DNA of 64,000 nucleotides from Hysterangium stoloniferum. Lineage: Eukaryota; Basidiomycota; Agaricomycetes; Hysterangiales; Hysterangiaceae. Below, in pieces: positions 10,681 through 21,771 of the stretch. How positions within the stretch are numbered: position 1 is the first letter of the stretch; each line of letters opens with the position of its first letter. The notes under the pieces are model-generated. The model did not search any database and was not told the origin of the DNA. It saw only the letters and a list, made by a program, of their open reading frames with translations. The translations under genes were made by a program, and so were the position numbers. The DNA lies in the NCBI GenBank assembly GCA_015178975.1, contig WHVD01000102.1, positions 65,001 to 129,000 of the forward strand, given 5' to 3'.

Positions 10681-11585
10681 AATACATAGTAAACGTAAAA
10701 TAAGTATCCTTACTGAAATCCCTGCTAATACTAGATTATTCAAGGCCCATCCCTAAGTTAGTGAATTGTTATGACCTGTTATGACCAGAAATCCCGCCGG
10801 ACTCCAGGCACTAGCTTATACGCACCTGCGCCCTATATGCACCCATTGTCAGTTTACCCGAATTCCCACTGGACTCCGTACGTCAGACTTGTCTACGTTC
10901 ATCTTCGTTATGTTGTGTTTCAGTCACTGGAAAACCCACTGGACTCCATCCCTGTCTATGTCTGACCTCATCCCGTGCATTAGTCACTGGACCCCACTTG
11001 TAAAACCCATCATCCCTCTAACAGAGCCCCATTCCCATTTTAGTCAAATGACCTGTCACGATTCAGACTCCACTCCCACTCCATTTCCCATTATGGTTTA
11101 TGATTTGTCACAATTCGGACTCCACTCCATTCCGTCCCGTTCCTAATACCAAATTTGGTGTTTACTATTCTCGTTTCATGTTTTGCTAGTTTCACTTCAT
11201 CATTACTGGATTTGGTATGTCATTCATTCCACAGTCTATTTAGTCTGGCAGATGTTGTACATACAATCCAGTCAGAAAATCAGCTTAGATTCCCCCCAGT
11301 AATCTAATACATTTTCCACTCTAAACTCCTACTTGAATTACACCACTCACACTAGTCAGAGCCCACAGGCTCTGGCACATCTATCTCTCTTACCAATCTC
11401 GACTCACGACCTCTTGGCCCACGACCTCCAACCTACAACCCCCACCCAGACTCCCCGGGATTCCCATCTGCCTGTCTGAAATTGGACAACACGATCTCAT
11501 GAGGGCACAGCCTATAAGCTGAAGCCAAGTCCTACCGGATAATCCGTGGGTTTCTCCGGAAACCTGCCGTGTATGTACCCTAACA
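10681..11585 (+). mobile_element. First unit of a tandem LTR array (88-bp spacer plus LTR A2)
   Basis: A spacer of about 88 bp (from 10681) is followed by a family A LTR (10767-11585). The same spacer recurs at 11588-11673, followed by LTR A3, giving a 907-bp period. The 5' end of A2 carries a direct doubling of TGTTATGACC. The arrangement spacer-LTR-spacer-LTR suggests a short LTR element multimerised by recombination, or a segmental tandem duplication. Confidence 0.8.
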
Positions 11586-11996
11586 GTAATACATAGTAAA
11601 CCTAAAATAAGTATCCTTACTGAAATCCCTGCCAATACTAGATTATTCAAGGCCCATCCCTAAGTTAGTGAATTGTTACGACTGGAATTCCTGCCAGACT
11701 CTGGGCACTAACTTATACATACCTGCACCCTATACGCACCAATTGTCAGTTCACTGGAATTCCTGCCGGACTCTGTACATCAGACTTGTCCATGCTCAAC
11801 TTTGTTATATCGTGTATCAGTTACCGGAATACCCACCCGACTCTGTCCCTGTCTATGTCCGATCTCATCCCATGCATCAGTCACCGGACCCACTCGGAAA
11901 ACCTGTCATCCCTCTAACTGACCCCCGTTCCTGTTTTAGTCAAATGACCTGTCACAATTCGGACTCTGCTCCCGCTCCATTTCCTGTTATGGTTTA

Positions 11997-13595
11997 CAGT
12001 AGGCAACAAAACCCTTACAATGTTTTGTACTTTTTGAAAGACATGGCTATTCCTCCAGAAATAAATTCTGTAAAATGCTGAAAATATTATGTAATATATT
12101 TCAACATCATACCTTCCAGAAATGCACAGCCACAAGGCACCACATCCTTATTTGGTAAGTCCACATCACACACAAACCAATAGCTCATTGTAAGGGTTTT
12201 GTTGCACACATTTTTAAAGTTCAAAATGGGTCCTAGTCACATGACTTTGTTTATAAAGTTCAACAAAGTCATGTGACCACTCTTCCTCAATGTATATAAG
12301 ATGAAAGCAACCAGTTGGAATCCCACAATCACCCTACTCACAATGAAAAAGCTCTCCTCCAGCCAAATCCAACATGTTCTTACTCTACTTGACTCTGGCA
12401 TTTCTGGAGCTCAAATATGTTACCAAACTCATCTCAGCAGTGCCACCATCAGTCGTATTCACTCTGAGCATTGCCCTGACCTCCCCAAATGCTCTGGTGG
12501 CCATCCTACAAAGCTTACCACAGCCAATGTTGCCTATGCTAGAAGAATAATTTGTATAGGGAAGGTTAATAATGCCACACAGGCAACCAAGAAACTTATA
12601 GACATCATCAACACTCCTATGACTTCACAAACAGTGCCTCACCACCTCAAAACCATAGGCATGAGGACTGTGGTAAAGAGAAAAAGCCACTTCTCAAACC
12701 TCATCATCAGAAATCTCGATTGGAGTTTGCAGAAAGGCATTTGGAATGGACCCTGGAGGACTGGAAGAGGGTCATATGGTCTGATGAGACTAAGATTAAT
12801 AGGCTGGGATCAGATGGAAGGAAATATGTGTAGAAAAATGTGGGTGAGGGGTTAAATGATAGGTTAGTAGAGGGAACAGTCAAGTTTGGAGGAGGAAACC
12901 TGATGATGTGGGAATGTGTGGGCTGGGATGGGTTTGGGTTTGCAACCAAAATTGATGGGAGGATGGATGCTGAGCTTTATGTGGAGATCCTGGATGATGA
13001 ACTCCAGCAAACTTTCAAATCTTACAACAAAACAGTGGCTGACATTGTGTTTCAACAAGACAATGACCTCAAACACACAACAAAAGGCCCAGAAATGGTT
13101 CACTGACCATGATGTTACAGTCCTCAAGTGGCCTGCACAATCTCCTGACATGAATCCTATTGAACATCTGTGGAATCATGTCAAAAAGAAGCTGGGGCAG
13201 TATGAACAGCCTGCAAATAGTGTTCATGAACTGTGGGAGAGGGTACAGAAGGTGTGGGAAGAGATTCCAAAGGAGGAGTGTCAGAAGCTTATTGAGAGTA
13301 TGCCTAGAAGACTTGCAGCAGTGATTAGAGCAAAGGGGGGCCATACTAAATACTAATTTCTTGTAATAATAGTCTCAAAATAGTGTGCAACAAAACCCTT
13401 ACAATGAACTATTGGTTTGTATGTAATGTGGACTTACCAAATAAGGACATGGTGCCTTGTGGCTGTGCATTTCTGGAAGGTATGATGTTGAAGTATATTA
13501 CATAATATTTTCAGCAATTTACAGAATTTATTTCTGGAGGAATAGCCATGTCTTTCAAAAAGTATAAAACATTGTAAGGGTTTTGTTGCCTACTG
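11997..13595 (+). mobile_element. Tc1/mariner transposon with long IR/DR-type ends
   Basis: A 1,599-bp element starts CAGTAGGC, ends GCCTACTG and is flanked by TA (11995-11996 and 13596-13597). Its terminal inverted repeats are about 215 bp long (about 11997-12212 and 13382-13595). Each repeat carries the 20-mer GCAACAAAACCCTTACAATG twice in opposite orientations, once at the outer tip and once at the inner edge. This resembles the IR/DR organisation of some Tc1 elements such as Sleeping Beauty. The single transposase gene lies between. Confidence 0.93.
12301..13356 (+). pseudogene. Tc1/mariner DD34E transposase, inactive
   Basis: The N-terminal part has a helix-turn-helix (LSSSQIQHVLTLLDSG, SSATISRIH). 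The catalytic core is recognisable: first Asp in VIWSDETKINRL, second Asp in VFQQDNDLKHT, and Glu in SPDMNPIEHLWNHVKK. Spacing from the second Asp to the Glu is 34 residues, the Tc1 DD34E signature. The gene is broken by a one-base frame change near 12676, a TAG in place of Trp near 12831 and a second frame change near 13080. Start chosen at 12301, the first Met upstream of the HTH; the Met at 12343 also fits. The high conservation between the breaks suggests fairly recent death. Confidence 0.9.
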
Positions 13596-13663
13596 TATAA
13601 CCTGTCACAATTCAGACTCTGCTCCATCCCATTCCATTCCTAACACCAAATTTGTTGTTTACT

Positions 13664-14682
13664 TAGGAGGATATCTGAAAATTATTAAGTATACCAAATT
13701 CTAATATACTCTAAAGGTCATTTAAACATCTGGGATGTGATTCAAACATAATTTGGTTCTTAAAACTTTCAAAAGGTTTTAAACTCTCTCATACATTACA
13801 AACTAAAGAATCTTTCTGGACACGAGTAGACAATGAAAAAAATTAGTAGTTTGAAACACTAATACTTTTAAAAAATAGATACCTTTAGATAGTCCATTCT
13901 ATGCATATGTATATCATTGGCACCTCTAAATACATATGTATTACTTTGGAATAGATCTGTCAATCTGAACAGATTTCTACTTGATTCAACATACCCAGAA
14001 TATATAGGTAATTTCACTTAATAAACAAGGCCATAGGATGAAAAATTTCCAATGACATCTCATATATTTTACTAGGAAATAACTACAGTTTAGTTTTTAA
14101 AAAACAAATTAACAACAAAAGTATTAGCAAGTATTTACATAAATTGGAAAACTATATACAATAGGTTCTATTAATTGACTCTGAATTATTTAGGATGTAA
14201 TATGAAGAATTGTTTCTTATGATTGGTGGTTAACAATATAATACTCTCAGAGGATATGTCACTATTTAAAGATGGATTTTTGTAGCAATTTTGCTTTTAT
14301 TAGTAAACATTTGATATTAGTTCTTTTATTTGCTAAAAGAGTCATATATTGTTCTATTGAACCTTTCAATAATCAAAATAAGCATTGATTTGAGTTGTTT
14401 AAGCTTAATAGCACAGCTCATTAATCTGTCAGTGTTTAAATTACTGGACCTTTGCTTGTTTTATTGTTGAAGCTCTGTGACACTATAGCATATATTGAGC
14501 TATCTAAGAGAAGCCCCTGAATACATTACAGTGCCTGTGGCACCTAAAAATGCCCACCACCCACCATACAACTTTACTTTATATGATGATGATATATGAT
14601 AGACCTAACCATTCCCCAAATAGTAGGTCTGTAGCTACAATGGTTCTTGAGTTATTCAAGAATCTTTGCACAACTCAAAATC
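13664..14682. other. AT-rich sequence without genes
   Basis: About 1 kb of AT-rich DNA with no open frame of note on either strand and no recognised repeat terminus. It may be decayed intergenic or old repeat sequence. Confidence 0.55.
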
Positions 14683-14709
14683 ATTAGAAGGGTTTTGTCC
14701 CTCACTGTA
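14683..14709. repeat. Possible relic of a Tc1/mariner terminal repeat
   Basis: The 27 bases here match the right tip of the Tc1/mariner element at about 21 of 27 positions, including AAGGGTTTTGT and the terminal CTGTA. No partner end was found nearby, so this would be an orphan tip. Confidence 0.3.
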
Positions 14710-14911
14710 AGAGATGGTTTGCAAGAAGAGATAGAAGAATGTGAGGAGTTGAAGTTGTTGATGCACAAGTTCAGGAGATGAACTCTAAGCTTCAACTGTA
14801 AAAGTACAGAGCTGAGAGTAAGATCTTCAAGTTCAAATATCCCCATTTGAGATGGCTGAGACAATACCCCAATCATGGCTTGCAGTGGACACTCAAAGGA
14901 TGTCTAGCAAG
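14700..14911 (+). repeat. Truncated copy of repeat E (E3)
   Basis: The right half carries AAGATGGCTGAGA-like sequence, CCCCAATCATGGCTTGCAG and GGACACTCAAAGG. The same order is found in the E copies at 39412-40672 and 41892-42311. It is truncated on both sides and lies about 440 bp upstream of the glycosyltransferase start. Confidence 0.6.
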
Positions 14912-15346
14912 TTGCGGTTTCTGGGTAAAGGTGTCTGTGACGGTAGCTCATCAATATTGTCCAAGGCCATCATGCCTCGCATCCCATCGCGGACGTTGTT
15001 TCGTTGGAGACATTATGGTCTGGCCCATTGTAGAAGGTTGTATTTAGTGTATGTACTATCCACGTATGCACTCGAAGTCAGGCACAATCGGCACCCCAAT
15101 TGCACAATCATATGGCCTAGCTTTTTACTATCCTCCCGACACGGTCAAATTCTTATAATATACTGCAGTTTTTGCTGCAGAAATAGAGGTGACCTGAAGG
15201 TTTCGGAAGCTGCCGGCCGAAACCTGATTCGGCAGCGCCGAAGTGAGGCACGACTGCGCTTCAATGGCAGTCTCATACCACCGTCATCCCATGTGCTATC
15301 ATCTATAGGACACATACGCAATCAGTCTATATTCTCAGAAGTGGGA

Positions 15347-16833
15347 ATGTACCCTCCAACCCCGTCACAGTATACCAGACTTCCAACGGACCCAGACGAA
15401 GCACCGCCATCTCACCAAAAATACTTCCACAAAGTCTTCTTCTCAAGATCGATACACCTGCGAACTTATTTCCGTCTGCGATGGATGCTCGTGGCTTTCA
15501 TTTTTCTTCTCTCATTATTGGCGTATGTCAGTCGAGGCTCTTTACAAAATTTAAAGGTGATTTTGGTCAAACTGTATCTTGTGAAGAAATTACCGACTTG
15601 CCATGCAAAAGTTATTCCTTTTCCCTAGCACTGCCTATGGCTTCTCCTCTACCCCTCGCCCAGCCTACTTAGACATCACGCCGCCTCAACCATTGATCCT
15701 CCGTGTTGCAATCATGTCACGTCGAAATGAATTCGAGAGACGTCAAGCATTACGCAATTATGTCATTTCTGGCCTTCCCGAGACGGACGTACAATTTCAG
15801 TATCGGTTCTTTGTTGGTATGGGGAAGGACGCCATGGAGGAGGCAGGGTCGGACATGAGTGAAAGGCTTCAGGATGAGAAGAGTATACATGGCGATGTGA
15901 TCATATTGAAGGATATTGAAGATACCCCGGAACGGCTATCGGAGAAACGGTATAGTGCTGTTAAATGGGTGAGTGGGTGGTTTATTGTTAATAATATCAC
16001 TTTCGTGCTATTTGGGTTTGAACACGGCTCATGGCATGTAAATCTAGGCGGGAGATGTCCCATCCTCGGCGTACGACTATTTCCTAACCCTCGATTCAGA
16101 CACGTTCTGTCGTCTTGGAGCGTTCGTAAGACATCTCCCTGCATTATTCACCTCTCATGCCATCATTCCCCCGCCCAATCCCCGTGAATCCCCCATCCTC
16201 ATCGGCCGACTTATGCAACACTCCATATATTACCTCAATACTGTCCACGATGGAGAGGAACCTGACTCGACTGATGTGGACAAGGAAATTTGGGGCCCTT
16301 GGTATCCATACCCAGGAGGTTTAGCATATGTGATGAGGTGGGTTGCAGAGCATTCGTAAATTATGAATCTAAACCTTACATCAAAACGACTCAGTTCATC
16401 CCTGGTCAGCACCATTCTTTCCGCGTCCCCCCCACTACCTCACCATATCCACTATCCCTCCGATGACGTAATGATTGGCGCCTGGATTGCCGGTCTCCGA
16501 TACTTCCCCTCAGTCGCCTCGCTTCTCCCCTCATTCGCACCACCCAGTCTGCCTTCACCAACCAGTTCTCCTTCTCCACCCGTCGTACCAATAACCACCT
16601 CTTCTCCCTCTCCCTCATCCCCAGAACCCCTCACATTCTCCTCCCAACCGACACCCTACCTTCCTTATTCAATAAATACGACAGTACTCGACCATTTGGG
16701 CTTGCATGATTATCCTGGACGAGGTGGAAACGATGCGGTTGTGTCATGGGGGAGTATTTGCATACATCGGATCAGTGTTGGCGAGATGAGAAACCTTAGG
16801 GCCATGGAGGAAGTTAGGGGAGAGTGGGCCTAG
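15347..16833 (+). CDS. Family 31 glycosyltransferase (galactosyltransferase-type), type II membrane protein
   Basis: The predicted protein is a Golgi-type beta-1,3-galactosyltransferase-like enzyme that would transfer a sugar from a nucleotide sugar to a glycan. Four exons are read as 15347-15573, 15629-15968, 16048-16337 and 16395-16833. They sum to 1,296 nt (431 aa). Introns of 55, 79 and 57 nt have GT-AG ends. A short cytosolic N terminus (MYPPTPSQYTRLP) precedes one membrane anchor (WMLVAFIFLLSLLAYV). The luminal domain has LILRVAIMSRRNEFERRQAL, then YDYFLTLDSDTF with the metal-binding DSD (DxD) motif, and IWGPWYPYPGGLAYVM. A Pro/Ser-rich insert precedes the C-terminal NDAVVSWGSICIHRI. 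Acceptor and sugar specificity cannot be told. Confidence 0.85.
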
Positions 16834-17452
16834 TGTACGTTGCGATGCTGCGATGCTGTGCTGCTGAGTTTTTATTTATTGTGAAGGGTGTTGTGTGTCC
16901 CATTTCATCATGTTGTACGTGGGTTGATAAGGACGAGGATCACTTGGACTGGTGGTCTAATAACATATTTATGGAATGACCATTTTGATTGTGGGAATTT
17001 GTGCATGGCACTAAGTATGGGCTTTGCTCATTCACGACAAGAGTCTAGTGAGCAAACCACGGCATTATGTGCCGTTAATCCCATTTTTTTGTTGTTTTTT
17101 TCCGTTGACTTCGGCACCCCTCCGGAGGTGACTTGCGGCAAATTTCATTGACGCAGAACCTTTACTCAGTAGGCGCCGATCTGTACCAAGTCACTTGTGA
17201 AGACGACCGGGATGATGAATTGGTGGCTGTGCAATTTTAGGTGAATTCGCTATGTACTCATATTCCTTCAAGCCTTTCTGCTGAATAACTATTTGAAATA
17301 ATTACACCTCGAAACCTTAATTATACTTGCAGTTGTAAGTGCCAATGGAAATCAAAATGCGGCTTTCTGGGAAATGGCCCCCCACTTCATCATGGAAGCT
17401 TCTCCACCTTGATCAAGCTAATGTCAGGGTATTGACTTTATTTTATTTTATA
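16834..17452. other. 3' flank of the glycosyltransferase gene
   Basis: No gene recognised. The first 300 bp probably hold the 3' untranslated region. The rest is AT-rich up to the GC-rich element that follows. Confidence 0.5.
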
Positions 17453-17762
17453 TATGCACCTACAGGCAAAGGCGCACGCGTGTGATTATGTAATCGCTCT
17501 GCTGCCCGCACGAAAAGCCACGCGGCGCAGTAGCACCGCGACGCGACATAGTGGTGGCATGGTGCAAACAACGGCATCGACATAAGGCAAACAACGGCGC
17601 CGAGATAAGGCCAACGCCGCCGCCAGTCCCGATAGACACACAGTGCTTGTGCACCGGCACTGCAACTGCAGTCGGTGCCTACACAAGCGCCGGCGCGCCG
17701 CGCGGACCTACGGTGGGCTTACATAAGCGCCGAAAGCACGGCTATGCACTGTAGGGTGCATA
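17453..17762. mobile_element. GC-rich MITE-like element with terminal inverted repeats
   Basis: About 310 bp of strikingly CpG-rich sequence lies inside AT-rich DNA. It is bounded by TATGCACCTACAG at the left (17453-17465) and CTGTAGGGTGCATA at the right (17749-17762). These are inverted repeats differing by one inserted base. The interior has repeated AACGGC, AAGCGCCG and CGGCGC motifs. No clear target duplication was found. A small non-autonomous DNA element is the best guess; open frames through it have no family features. Confidence 0.45.
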
Positions 17763-18540
17763 CAAGTCATTTTAGTGTTTTTTTTTCAAATTTCTAATAA
17801 ATAAAAAATACTAAATAAATATTAAATAAATAGTATAAATGGTAGACCTGTACATAGCTAGTCTTTAGTTTCAATCTCTTAGGAATCCCACTAAAACAAG
17901 TGTGATCTCCCCTGTCATTGAGCTGTCCCCTCTTCACTTCATATTTCTATGTTCTATCTTGTGTTTGGTAGCCTTGTTAGTGTTTCCTTAACAGAAGATT
18001 GAAACTCTTTAAATGATTCTACCATCTATCTCTCTACCCCTCTCTCTCTCTCAACAAATCTATTCTCCTTTTCTCTCTCCCAATAACTCCCCACATCCAA
18101 TTCCCTATTCCTCCATCTATCAACCTTTCAGGCTCTGTGCACTGTAAAAAAATCCCTTATAGTGTGTTGTGACCTTTTTAGTTAGGAACACCAACTGTTG
18201 GGGCTGGTTCTCATTTTGAGACAGCTTTCAGTTCTCCAGGAAATATCCAGGTAGTCAACCCTGTGATTCTGGGATCAGGCTCAAAAAGCTGACAACTGGG
18301 TGTTCAGTAAAATAATTACATAGTCTTTTTAGTTTAAAGTAGATAGGTGTGACCAAGGGCACTTTTGTAGCTAGCTTTCTTTCACACACACACTCCTGAG
18401 GGAAGATCAGTGCACACCCTATCCTATTGGACCCCACCTCTTTTTTACAGATACCATGGACACCTCTTCCATAATATGATTTATCCTTGTCAAAAAAAAA
18501 AATTATTCATTTGACACCCAGGAGGTGGTTTCATATCTAT
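17763..18540. other. Intergenic sequence without recognised genes
   Basis: AT-rich with a short CT-rich simple repeat near 18030-18055. No supported coding region. Confidence 0.5.
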
Positions 18541-18989
18541 CTACACACATTCTTCCACTCCTGAAGACACACTCTCATTATTCTGGAAAGCAAGATCACG
18601 GAGGTTGGGGGAATGTTGTACTATTGTCAATCTAGTCCCAATTTTTCGAAGCTCATCACGCTCCTTTGGCGGTAAGCCCTTCAGACGTTCTTCTTGCTCG
18701 ATGAGCCGGCACGCCGCCATTTCCTTGTCAAATTTGGTTTTCCATACAGTGTCTTGATTTTGCGAACACGGGACCATATCTTGAAGAGACATCTCGTGCA
18801 CTATTAAGAGAAAAGTAGGTTTATTGTAAGCCTGGTGGCTTACGACATACTGATTATGTTATCACAGACGCGCATAGTAGTTTTTTTCATATTTTACTTA
18901 CCGTCATCATCGTGTACCGTACTCGCCGTTCTCGAGGAATACAGTTTGGTCCTATCAACGTCTGGACCGATGCCAATGTAAGGCTGCAT
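18541..18989 (-). CDS. Hypothetical 115-residue protein, two exons
   Basis: Exon 1 (18902-18989) starts MQPYIGIGPDVDRTK and ends in HDDD. A 101-nt intron (18801-18901, GTAAGT...TTAATAG) leads to exon 2 (18541-18800), which ends in SSGVEECV. The 348-nt total keeps frame. The protein is charged and mostly helical-looking (LIEQEERLKGLPPKERDELRKIGTRL), with no membrane span or signal peptide. I do not recognise the family. A further upstream exon is possible. Clean splice sites with frame continuity are the support for it being real. Confidence 0.5.
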
Positions 18990-20353
18990 TAGACAGCAGC
19001 CTTTCATTTATAGTGAACCTAACAATATTTTATGTTTGCAAGGACAAGACTACGACGGTCACTTTCTGTTATCTGAGACGCATGTAGAAATTTGGGTTGA
19101 TAAGCTGTTGTGTGATTTTGCATGTTGGATGATAACGGCGGCTGAAGGACATTCTATTATTGTAGTGCAAAGGCCAAGCCACAATAAATGAACCACCGAC
19201 TCTTGTATTGACCTCAGCACGTCCGGATGGGACCCCCTCTAGCGCATCGATAGTCACTGAGAAGCCTCCTCGATCTCACCGACAACTTCGAGTGTGGAGG
19301 TTTCGCTTGGATACTACTGTGGAGTAGGTCTGGGGTAGGTTGGGACCAAACTCCTCTATGGGGCAAACCTGTGTACATTGACGACAAAAGTCACGCTGTA
19401 CAGCCGGGGTATAAATGCTTTCCGGGTATTACAGCCGACAGATTGGAAAAGCTGGTGCGCAAGCGCCTTAATGTCCGAGTATTTGGGAAACTTATCTAGG
19501 AATGTGATGATTTATTGAGGTGGGAGGGGCTTTTGTGGTGCTGTGTTGTCATTGACTTAATTGGTCACACTTTCGTAGGCCCCCCTACCCACGCCATATA
19601 TACGTATATACGACAGTAGGCACATTCCGATCCTCAACAATGCCACGTTTGCTGAACTTAGTTGGAATTCCAAGGACAAACGCTGGGAGATTATACACAT
19701 GGTAGGATGGTTGGGCATCAGACATTGCCCTGGCGCTGGTGGGATGAAGATGCAACAATGACGAAAGAACTTGTGGAGTGAAATGGCAGACCCGATCCCC
19801 AAGTTGATTGTTACGGAGGGTGCCGTATCGAGATCAAACTGGTACTCAAAGTTAATATTCAAAGGAAAAAAAGGAGAAACATTAGAGAACGTGAGACGGA
19901 CCATGCTTCCGCTCAGATTTAAAAAAAATGACATGAATTAAAAATACGTGATCTACTCCCATGTCAAACAAGACCGGTTCTTTTCTGAAAAAACCACTCA
20001 TTGCTAACACTAACTCAATCATCGAATGAAAAATGGTGGTGCCGGATGAGGGGTCTGTGAACCTGCCATTCGTTCTATCTGTGAATGAGCAGTGATTATG
20101 TTGGCTACACTGGATAGTGTGCGACTGGGCATGATCACTCGGTAAATCCACAAGCTCTTCATATGTATATCAAAAGTCAAAGTTCAAGAAGAATCTCCCA
20201 CTGAATGATCTCTTAGGTTATCTTCATCCCGGCCTAGGGATTATCGTGGAAAGATGGATTCTATTATTTAAGTGCGAAACCCTTGGATAGATAACTGCAG
20301 AACCCACAAGGTCCATCGATTGATTTATAATTTAACTCTGGTAACTCTTCTCC
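18990..20353. other. Intergenic region with unassigned minus-strand frames
   Basis: Minus-strand frames at 19557-19934 and 19882-20151 overlap and are open for 125 and 89 codons. Neither shows a known domain and no convincing exon chain could be built. They may be parts of a multi-exon gene or chance frames. Nothing else recognised. Confidence 0.4.
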
Positions 20354-21771
20354 TCAATAGAACAATTTCTCGGTCGTTCTCGTCGGCTGGCTGGCGGATT
20401 GGAGAATCGATGGAGGCACTTCGGAGGAGGGTGTCATTAAGACGGGTCTGAACGGCGAATCAGTAATCAAGCGACGCAAAAAGACTATTATGAAGGAAAC
20501 GATAATGTTCTTTGGGGAGGTAAACCAAAAAGGGATTAAATACGTGATTTGACGAGCCAGGTTCCGGCTTCCGTGATTCCTCACTAATAATTGTTCAATT
20601 GATAAGTTACCCACCTTGAGAAACCCATATACGCCTGTCCTCGCATCCTCACTTTTCTTCTCTGCAACCTGCAGCGCCCGTCTCAAAACTTGCTCGCTAG
20701 GTCTAGAACTGCCTATCCCGCTGTATGAGAAACGAAAAGTATGCACAGAAGGCACCCAACCTGCAAAAATCTCCACCACCTCGTCTACCATCCCTACATC
20801 CAGCATCTCCATTGACGTCCACCGATGCCCTTCTTGGATTAGTTTCCGCATTGTCGAGGGGCCTTGATGTTGAGCACGCGTTTGGAGGAACAGGAGGGTA
20901 GTAGGGGGGAAATCGGACCCGAAGTGAACCTATGGAAATCGTCAATACAAGTAGTTGTATTTCGGGAGTATACCGGCTTACTTCATTCATACAACCCCAT
21001 AGCTTTCCATTCTTGCAGACTCTGTAGTCACAAGCCGCAGCGAGAATATAACCGCCAGCGAAAAGGTGGCCGTTTATTGAAGCCACGGTAGGGACTAGGA
21101 AAATATCAGTACTATATACGTAGTATGAATATATCATGGATATGACATATCAGAGTTAAATAGGCGACCCAGCGATACAAAATAGGGAATGGATGGGTAG
21201 CAGGCAAACGGCACAGGACGTAAACGTAATAGAAATAGAATTAATATAAAGGTTGGACAGAAATGCTTACTTGGGAAAGTGGTGAGGCGGATAATAATGG
21301 GGTTAAATATGTCTATAAGTTTTTAATGAGGAGTGCGGCCACACACGTAACGGGCTCACTGCTGAAAAAACCCGGCAGTGACAGCGACAGGTTCAAATCA
21401 AGACCTAATCAATGGAGTGGTGCTGTTCAAAATGGGGAATACAGTTGCCCACCATTAGAGAAAAACTTGTCCTGGGCTAAACTTCCCGTTATAACCAGAG
21501 CTCCTCGACCATTCGACGGGTCCTCTTGGGTTGATTTCACTACTTTGTATTTTGGCGTATCACTGACAGATGTGGCCACTGTCCCGGGGCCATCCTTGAC
21601 GGTTCTTCCCCCTTCGTTTGCCGCCTTCCATTGATTACGCCAAGCCAATTCTACATGATCCAATGCAGGTATAAATGCATCCATAAGAAAGTGTGGTGTT
21701 AAACGACTATCCACGCCTAATATGAAGGATGCAATAACGATATGGAAGGTGAAACATCGACGACGAACCAT
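20354..21771 (-). CDS. Enoyl-CoA hydratase/isomerase family protein (ECI-like)
   Basis: This crotonase-fold protein probably acts in fatty acid beta-oxidation as a delta3,delta2-enoyl-CoA isomerase or hydratase. Exons are read as 21453-21771, 21360-21404, 21271-21312, 20982-21094 and 20354-20929; all junctions keep phase. Family features in order are GVDSRLTPHF, GRGALVITGSLAQDKFFSNG, FNPIIIRLTTFP, then IPTVASINGHLFAGGYILAAACDYRV, which forms the CoA-binding and oxyanion segment, and MDEV-like C-terminal helices. Two exons of 45 and 42 nt are unusually small. The start is uncertain; an upstream exon may exist. The C-terminal ~60 residues may include an unspliced intron, and no SKL-type peroxisomal signal is seen. 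Confidence 0.8.

Larger units (their letters stand above)
11674..13663 (+). mobile_element. LTR family A (copy A3) split by a Tc1/mariner element
   Basis: LTR A sequence runs 11674-11996, is interrupted by a DNA transposon (11997-13595) and resumes at about 13598. It is incomplete at its 3' end near 13663, where unrelated AT-rich sequence begins. The flanking TA target duplication shows the transposon came in after the LTR. Confidence 0.88.

Noticed and set aside
17460-17760. GC-rich stretch as a CpG-island promoter
   Set aside because: No gene starts next to it on either strand, and inverted repeats bound it, so an element is more likely.
21380-21410. GGTTCAAATC as a tRNA T-arm
   Set aside because: No cloverleaf could be drawn around it and it falls inside the isomerase gene.
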